The translations under genes and the position numbers were made by a program. Positions 59,583 to 64,000 of a DNA stretch of 64,000 nucleotides are shown here, in pieces. This DNA is from Lithobates sylvaticus (lineage: Eukaryota; Chordata; Amphibia; Anura; Ranidae). The notes beneath the pieces were generated by a model. The model did no database searches and had not been told where the DNA came from. It saw only the letters and a program-made list of their open reading frames with translations. The stretch is taken from contig CM053026.1 of assembly GCA_028564925.1 (NCBI GenBank), positions 643,353,844 to 643,417,843 on the forward strand, read 5' to 3'. Position 1 is the stretch's first letter. Every line of letters begins with the position of its first letter.

Positions 59583-59669
59583 TTCTCTATCTGCAGGAAA
59601 ATGCATATGTATTTGAGATTTGGGGTGCACACCCTAATACAATAGGCTGGACACACCTATGCAGCCTTC

Positions 59670-59740
59670 CCATTAACAGTTTGAATATCAGCCAGTTTCT
59701 GCTGTACCAGCCGAGATTCGAACCATGTATGGTTGTCCTA
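59670..59740 (+). repeat. PalR repeat, copy 3, right part
   Basis: CCATTAACAGTTTGAATATC and TTTCTGCTGTACCAGCCGAG correspond to the reverse of 26640-26700 (AACCATTAATGAGC, CTGGTTCAGCAGGAACTG). It continues the copy broken at 58624. Confidence 0.7.
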
Positions 59741-60798
59741 AATCTCTTGCAATCCCCTGTGAAGCAGTGCTTAGACTGTGGGAGGAGGTGGCACAACTGG
59801 GAGACAATCAGGTATGCTTCATGCATATGTGATGGAAATTTACATACAGGCAGAGAGAGCCTAGTGACATTTACTGTCCATGCTGCTCTTTCACTATCCC
59901 ATCAGCCAACTGGAGATGGAGAGGGGACACCACAGTATTTGCAACTTATTTGTAATTACAAGTGGTGTCATCCTTTCAAATATGCTGTGTGGCAGGACTG
60001 TATAAATCTCAGAATTGATGTACAGAAATACAAATTCTTTGTCGAGTAAAACAGCTTCCTTTTATGCACCGCAACTGTGTATTTAGCTGTTTGCTTGGAG
60101 TTCAGATGAATGTAAAAATCCCAAAAAGTTTTGGGAACATATTGACCCATAAAAGATGATGACCAGGGGAAATTGGTCACAAGAGACAGGGAGAAGACAA
60201 CGCTAGTAAATGTATTAAATATATTATTCTCCTCACATCCAACAGTGCTGATAAACAAGACACATTTCCTGAGAAACAACTACGACAGTTGCTTTCACAC
60301 CCAAATATATCTCTATGCATAGGAAACAGCGTACATGAATAATTCACACAGCAAAATTGCTTCGTACACTGTTCAGTTTATTATCCCGGACATGGTGTTA
60401 AATAATAATGAAAGGTAGGCGTTACAGACCACCGTCCGTCAATAAGGGGTACATATTCAAATTACACATTTCCTTTTCAACATGCAATCAACCAATCATA
60501 GTCATTAACTCTTTATCTAAGCAAACCCATCATGTCACATTATATTATGTCACCCAGACAGATATAACACGAGACTATCCCATGACAACTAAAATCCCCT
60601 ATGTCTAGTTTTGTTTTCAACACAAGACACTTCTTACACAACAATATATTTACTTAATAAGTAAAATGATAATTTTTAAAGATTGCAAAACACAAGGGGG
60701 CTTTTTACCCTTTCAACAGTTATAGTCCACTTTTCATTTGTTGAAAGACACCATCATTGCCACCAATGTCCAATAATGGGACATTTTCTTCCTAAAGA
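59741..60798. other. No recognised feature
   Basis: No family recognised. A plus-strand frame spanning 59546-60049 (167 codons) begins inside hAT-element sequence, crosses the PalR boundary and has no known domain, so I do not call it a gene. Confidence 0.45.
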
Positions 60799-61305
60799 AT
60801 GACTCCAAAATTTCACCATAAGGGGATATTGAAAATGATAGCGACCATTTTTCACCAAAATATGGGAGGGGTGGACCGCAGCGACCAGTTGTTGGCGCCT
60901 TATCTAGTTGCCCGTAAGGCCTGGCGCTGGTACAAAAAAGTGTCTCTTTACTTATTCCAATTGGCTTTGCTGAACGCTCATGTGCTATACAGAGCTTCAG
61001 GTGGGACTTTATCCTTCCTTACATTCCAGGAAGAGATTGTCACAGACCTCCTGTATCCAGGCGGTTCTGCACCTCACCATTCCTCACCATTCCCAACCAA
61101 ATGCAGTAAGCCGCCTGCATGAGAGGCATTTTCCTTATGTCCTCCCGAGTACCCCTACCAAATGAGCCCCCCAAAGAAGATGTCGGTCTGTACCAATCGT
61201 GGATCTAGGTGTGACACCCGTTATTATTGTCCACGCTGTCCTGACAATTCTGGTCTTTGCATTGGTGAATTTTTTGAATGCTACCACACACTAGTGAAGT
61301 TTTAG
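60799..61305 (+). pseudogene. piggyBac transposase, C-terminal remnant
   Basis: About 165 codons of the C-terminal end. The start reads NMGGVDRSDQLLAPYLVARK, the conserved region after the last catalytic acid of PGBD-type transposases, then RWYKKVSLYLFQLALLNAHV. A frame change near 61080-61105 moves the reading to RLHERHFPYVLPSTPTK, and a second change returns it to the first frame for the Cys-rich domain (VCTNRGSRCDTRYYCPRC, then SGLCIGEFFECYHTLVKF) ending at TAG 61303-61305. The upstream two thirds, with the catalytic aspartates, are absent. This was probably a source enzyme for TTAA elements like those throughout the window. Confidence 0.85.
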
Positions 61306-61654
61306 CGTAGGGTACAGCATTTCACAGGCTAGGATACACTTACACAGGGTCTCCCAAGATGCCATCGCATTTTGAGACCCGAACCGTTACAGTTGTTAAA
61401 ATTACAGATACAAAAAAAGTGTAAAAAAACATACAACCACCCCCCCCCCCACCCCCAAAAAAATATAAAAAAAAAAAAAATAGTTATCATTTTATTGTTC
61501 TCTCTCTCTCTCTATTCTCTCTCTATTGTTGCTCTTTTTTACTGTATTCTATTCTACAATGTTTTATTATGTTTTATCATGCTTGCTTTTCAGGTATGTC
61601 ATTTTTTTATACTTTACTGTTTACTGTGTTTTATTGTTAACCATTTTTTGTTTT
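61306..61654 (+). other. 3' flank of the piggyBac remnant
   Basis: Low-complexity C and A runs near 61440-61480 and a short TC microsatellite at 61500-61525. No gene. Confidence 0.5.
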
Positions 61655-62350
61655 CAGGAGCCATTCAGCTGCAGCGTAGATTTATTCATCTTGACAGCAA
61701 CAGCGTTTGCTCCCATGATACATAAAGCAGTGACTCCAGTTCTGTAGGAGGTGATTTCACCACCACAGTTTAAAAAAAGAGCATATATGCCGAAGCATGG
61801 GGCAGCAGGAGTGGAGGAGCGATTTGCTCCTAATGCCGCGTACATACGGTCGAAATTCCGACGAAGGCTTGCCCGTGGAAAAGTCCGACCGTGTAGACGC
61901 AGCATAACTTTTTTGTGGGAGGATGCCCCCATGCTTCGGCATATATATATATTTTAGGCACAGGTTGCGTTAAAAAATGTTTTTTTTTTTACTATGTTTT
62001 TTTTGGTATTTGCTTTGCAGGTATGGTATGGTAAGGTCTTACTGTTATACCGTAATGTTACTTTGTTTTAATGTTAACCGTAATTTGCTTAGCAGGTATG
62101 CCATTCAGTTGCAGCGTGGATTTATTTATCTTGGCAACAATATATAAAGCCGTGACTCCAACACAGTAGGAGGTGATTTCACCACTACTGTTAAAAAAAA
62201 AGAACATATATGCCAAAGCATGGAGGCAGCAGGGGTGGAGGAGCGATTTGCTCCTAATGCTACGTACATACGGCCGTGGAAAAGTCTGACCGTGTGTACG
62301 CAGCATAACTTTTTTGCGGAAGGATGCCCCCATGCTTTGGCATATATAAA
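61655..62350 (+). repeat. Tandem duplication, each unit with a mini-Harbinger
   Basis: Two units about 430 bp apart (61655-61953 and 62095-62350) share GCCATTCAG(C/T)TGCAGCGT, GTAGGAGGTGATTTCACCAC, ATATATGCC(G/A)AAGCATGG, GGAGCGATTTGCTCCTAATG and GATGCCCCCATGCTT. Each holds, after CTAATGC, a palindromic Harbinger-like insert (CGTACATACGG... to CGCAGCATAA) of about 75 and 55 bp. ATGCCGAAGCATGG and CCATGCTTCGGCAT make each unit an outer hairpin too. Confidence 0.75.
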
Positions 62351-62479
62351 TGGTGCATTTATGCCCATCATTAGAAGTGGGTTGATGAAGGGAGGTATTC
62401 TAATGGTGGGCATACCCACCGATCAATCTCTTTTTTTCGTTCAGCCAACAGGCTGCATAAAAAAAAGAAGATTACAATA

Positions 62480-64000
62480 TATGTAACAAGGACCAGCAAC
62501 GTACTGGTATGTTGCTGGACTTGGAATGCTTATACCAGAATGATGCCTGCAGGTTTAGGTATTATCTTGGTATCATTCTTTTTAGCCAGTGATTGGCTTT
62601 CATGTAAAAGCAATCCTAGCGGCTAATTAGCCTCTAGACTGCTTTTACAAGCAGTGGGACGGAATGTCCCCCCTCCCGGATATAAACAGCGCCATTGGGA
62701 AAGTGTTTTATCACACCAATCTTGGTGTGGTCAGATGCTTTGGAGGGCAGAGGAACGATCTAGGGTCTAATAGACCCCATTTTTTTCAAAAAAAGAGTAC
62801 CTGTCACTACCTATTGCTATCATAAGGGATATTTACATTCCCTGAGATAACAATAAAAATGATAACAAAAAAAAAATAAATTGAAGGAACAATTTAAAAA
62901 TAAAATAAAAAGCAAAATAAATAATAATAAAAAAAGGCACCCCTGTCCCCCCTTCTCTTACGCAAAGGCAAATGCAAGCGTCGGTCTGGCATCATATGTA
63001 AACATCAATTGCACCATGCATGTGAGGTATCACCGCAAAGGTCAGATCGAGGGCAGTAATTTTAGCAGTAGACCTCCTCCATAAATCTAATGTGGTAACC
63101 TGTAACTTAAATAAAAAAAGTGTATTTTTTCCCCATAAAAATGCGTTTGAAAAATCACTGTGCAAATACTGTGTGGGAAAAAAATGCAACACCCACCATT
63201 TTAATCTGTAGGGCTTTGCTTTAAAAAATATATAGTGTTTGGGGGTTCAACGTAATTTTCTTGCAAAAAAAAACTATGTTTTCAAGTAAACAAAAAGTGT
63301 CAGAAAGGGCTTTGTCTTCCACTGGTTAGAAGAGTGGGTGATGTGTGACATAAGCTTCTAAATGTTGTGCATAAAAAAAACAGAACAGTTCAACCCCCCC
63401 CCCCCCCCAAGTAGACACCCCAAGCTATTTGCTGAGAGGCATGTTGAGCCCATTGAATATATTTTTTTTGTCCCAAGTGATTGAATAATAATGACAAAAA
63501 ATAAATAAATACATTTTTTTTTACAAAAAGTTGTCACTAAATGATATATTGCTCAAACATGCCATATGTGGAATTACACCACAAAATACATTCTGTTGCT
63601 TCTCCTGAGTACAGGGATACCACACTTTTTGGGAGCCTAGCGGCGTACAGGAGCCCAAAAACCAAGCACCGCCTTCAGGCTTTCTAAGGGTGTAAATTTT
63701 TTATTTCACTCCTCACTGCCAATCACAGTTTCGGAGACCATGGAATGCCCAGGTGGCACAACCCCCCCCCCCCCCCAAATGACCCAATTTTGGAAAGCAG
63801 ACACCCCAAGCTATTTGCTGAGAGGTATGGTGAGTATTTTGCAGACCTCGCTTTTTGTCACAAAGTTTTGAAAATTGAAAAAGAAAAGAAAAAAAAAGTT
63901 TTTTTCTTTACTTTCTTCATTTTCAAAAAACAAATGAGAGCTGTAAAATACTTACCATGACTCTCAGCAAATAGCTTGGGGTGTCTACTTTCCAAAATGG
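62480..64000 (-). mobile_element. TTAA-family non-coding sequence, reverse, runs off the window
   Basis: Blocks such as GGGATATTTACATTCC, CATGTGAGGTATCACCGCAA and CTCCTGAGTACAGGGATACC are the reverse of blocks in copy A (GGAATGTAAACATCCC near 15330, the CGATACCTCACATGTG region near 15135, GTACGGCGATACC near 11712). Near 63410 and 63800 the phrase CACCCCAAGCTATTTGCTGAGAGG occurs twice, with a third, reversed, at 63965-63985. Runs of C occur near 63395 and 63760. No coding region. Confidence 0.6.

Larger units (their letters stand above)
58625..59661. mobile_element. hAT-type element inserted in PalR
   Basis: Ends CATAGGCGTGTGC and the complement of the right end CATAGGTGTGTCC, flanked by CAGCCTGC (58617-58624) and CAGCCTTC (59662-59669), an 8-bp duplication with one difference. 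The flanks rejoin as PalR sequence. It is non-coding and contains a smaller hAT-type element at 59194-59582 and an AAT-tailed repeat near 58995-59130. The phrase GGCACACCCTAAT recurs near both ends. Confidence 0.8.

Noticed and set aside
59546-60049. 167-codon plus-strand frame
   Set aside because: It begins in the end of one hAT-type element, crosses another element boundary and the PalR repeat, and has no domain.

Overview
The window reads as gene-poor nuclear DNA of a frog, most likely a ranid. No host gene was recognised. Almost everything identifiable is a transposable element, many nested in one another, plus tandem repeats. The frog call rests on the abundance of short TTAA-bounded (piggyBac-type) elements, Harbinger MITEs starting TGCGGCGTACACACG, and Tc1, hAT and Penelope-type elements; I recall these families from ranid genomes, and that is family knowledge rather than a database match. 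Two runs of N (23704-24197 and 47924-48421) are assembly gaps.

Layout. 1-3600: an 18-bp minisatellite, a copy of a palindromic repeat (called PalR here), and several MITEs. 4114-6720: an uninterrupted 868-aa hAT-type transposase-like gene (TTF zinc finger, DUF4371, hAT dimerisation region). 9367-22000: nested non-autonomous TTAA elements. One carries a 2.87-kb hAT-type insertion with a perfect 8-bp target duplication; that insertion is essentially one 2.1-kb palindrome whose arms each hold a TATA box and a polyadenylation signal. A second copy of the palindromic element lies at 24198-26281, cut by a gap.

26765-38122 is the most interesting object: an 11.36-kb PIF/Harbinger transposon with matching ends and TTA target duplications, inserted into a PalR copy whose two halves rejoin cleanly outside it. 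It carries three genes that all look intact once spliced: a 396-aa DDE transposase, a 215-aa Myb/SANT-like protein on the opposite strand, and a 345-aa MADF-BESS protein. The last two are head to head. Each gene has an intron holding its own tandem repeat, and palindromes sharing the core TCCGCTGGAC sit just inside both ends. Vertebrate Harbingers normally encode a transposase plus one Myb-like partner, so the third protein is notable. An intact 340-aa Tc1 transposon (35945-37565) has landed near its right end.

38126-47923: more MITEs, degenerate tandem arrays, and a Penelope-like fragment with a recognisable hammerhead ribozyme motif (around 42071-42121). 48422-53681: a broken Ty3/gypsy fossil on the minus strand. 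53980-57300: a Penelope GIY-YIG endonuclease remnant, two Tc1 remnants joined end to end, and two TTAA MITEs. 58395-59740: PalR split by a hAT-type element that itself holds a smaller hAT element. 60799-64000: the C-terminal remnant of a piggyBac transposase followed by non-coding DNA related to the abundant TTAA elements.

The Harbinger genes probably act together: by analogy with known Harbingers, the Myb-like protein would bring the transposase to the nucleus and to DNA, with the MADF protein as a possible second DNA-binding partner. The TTAA MITEs presumably depended on piggyBac transposases such as the one whose remnant survives near the right edge.
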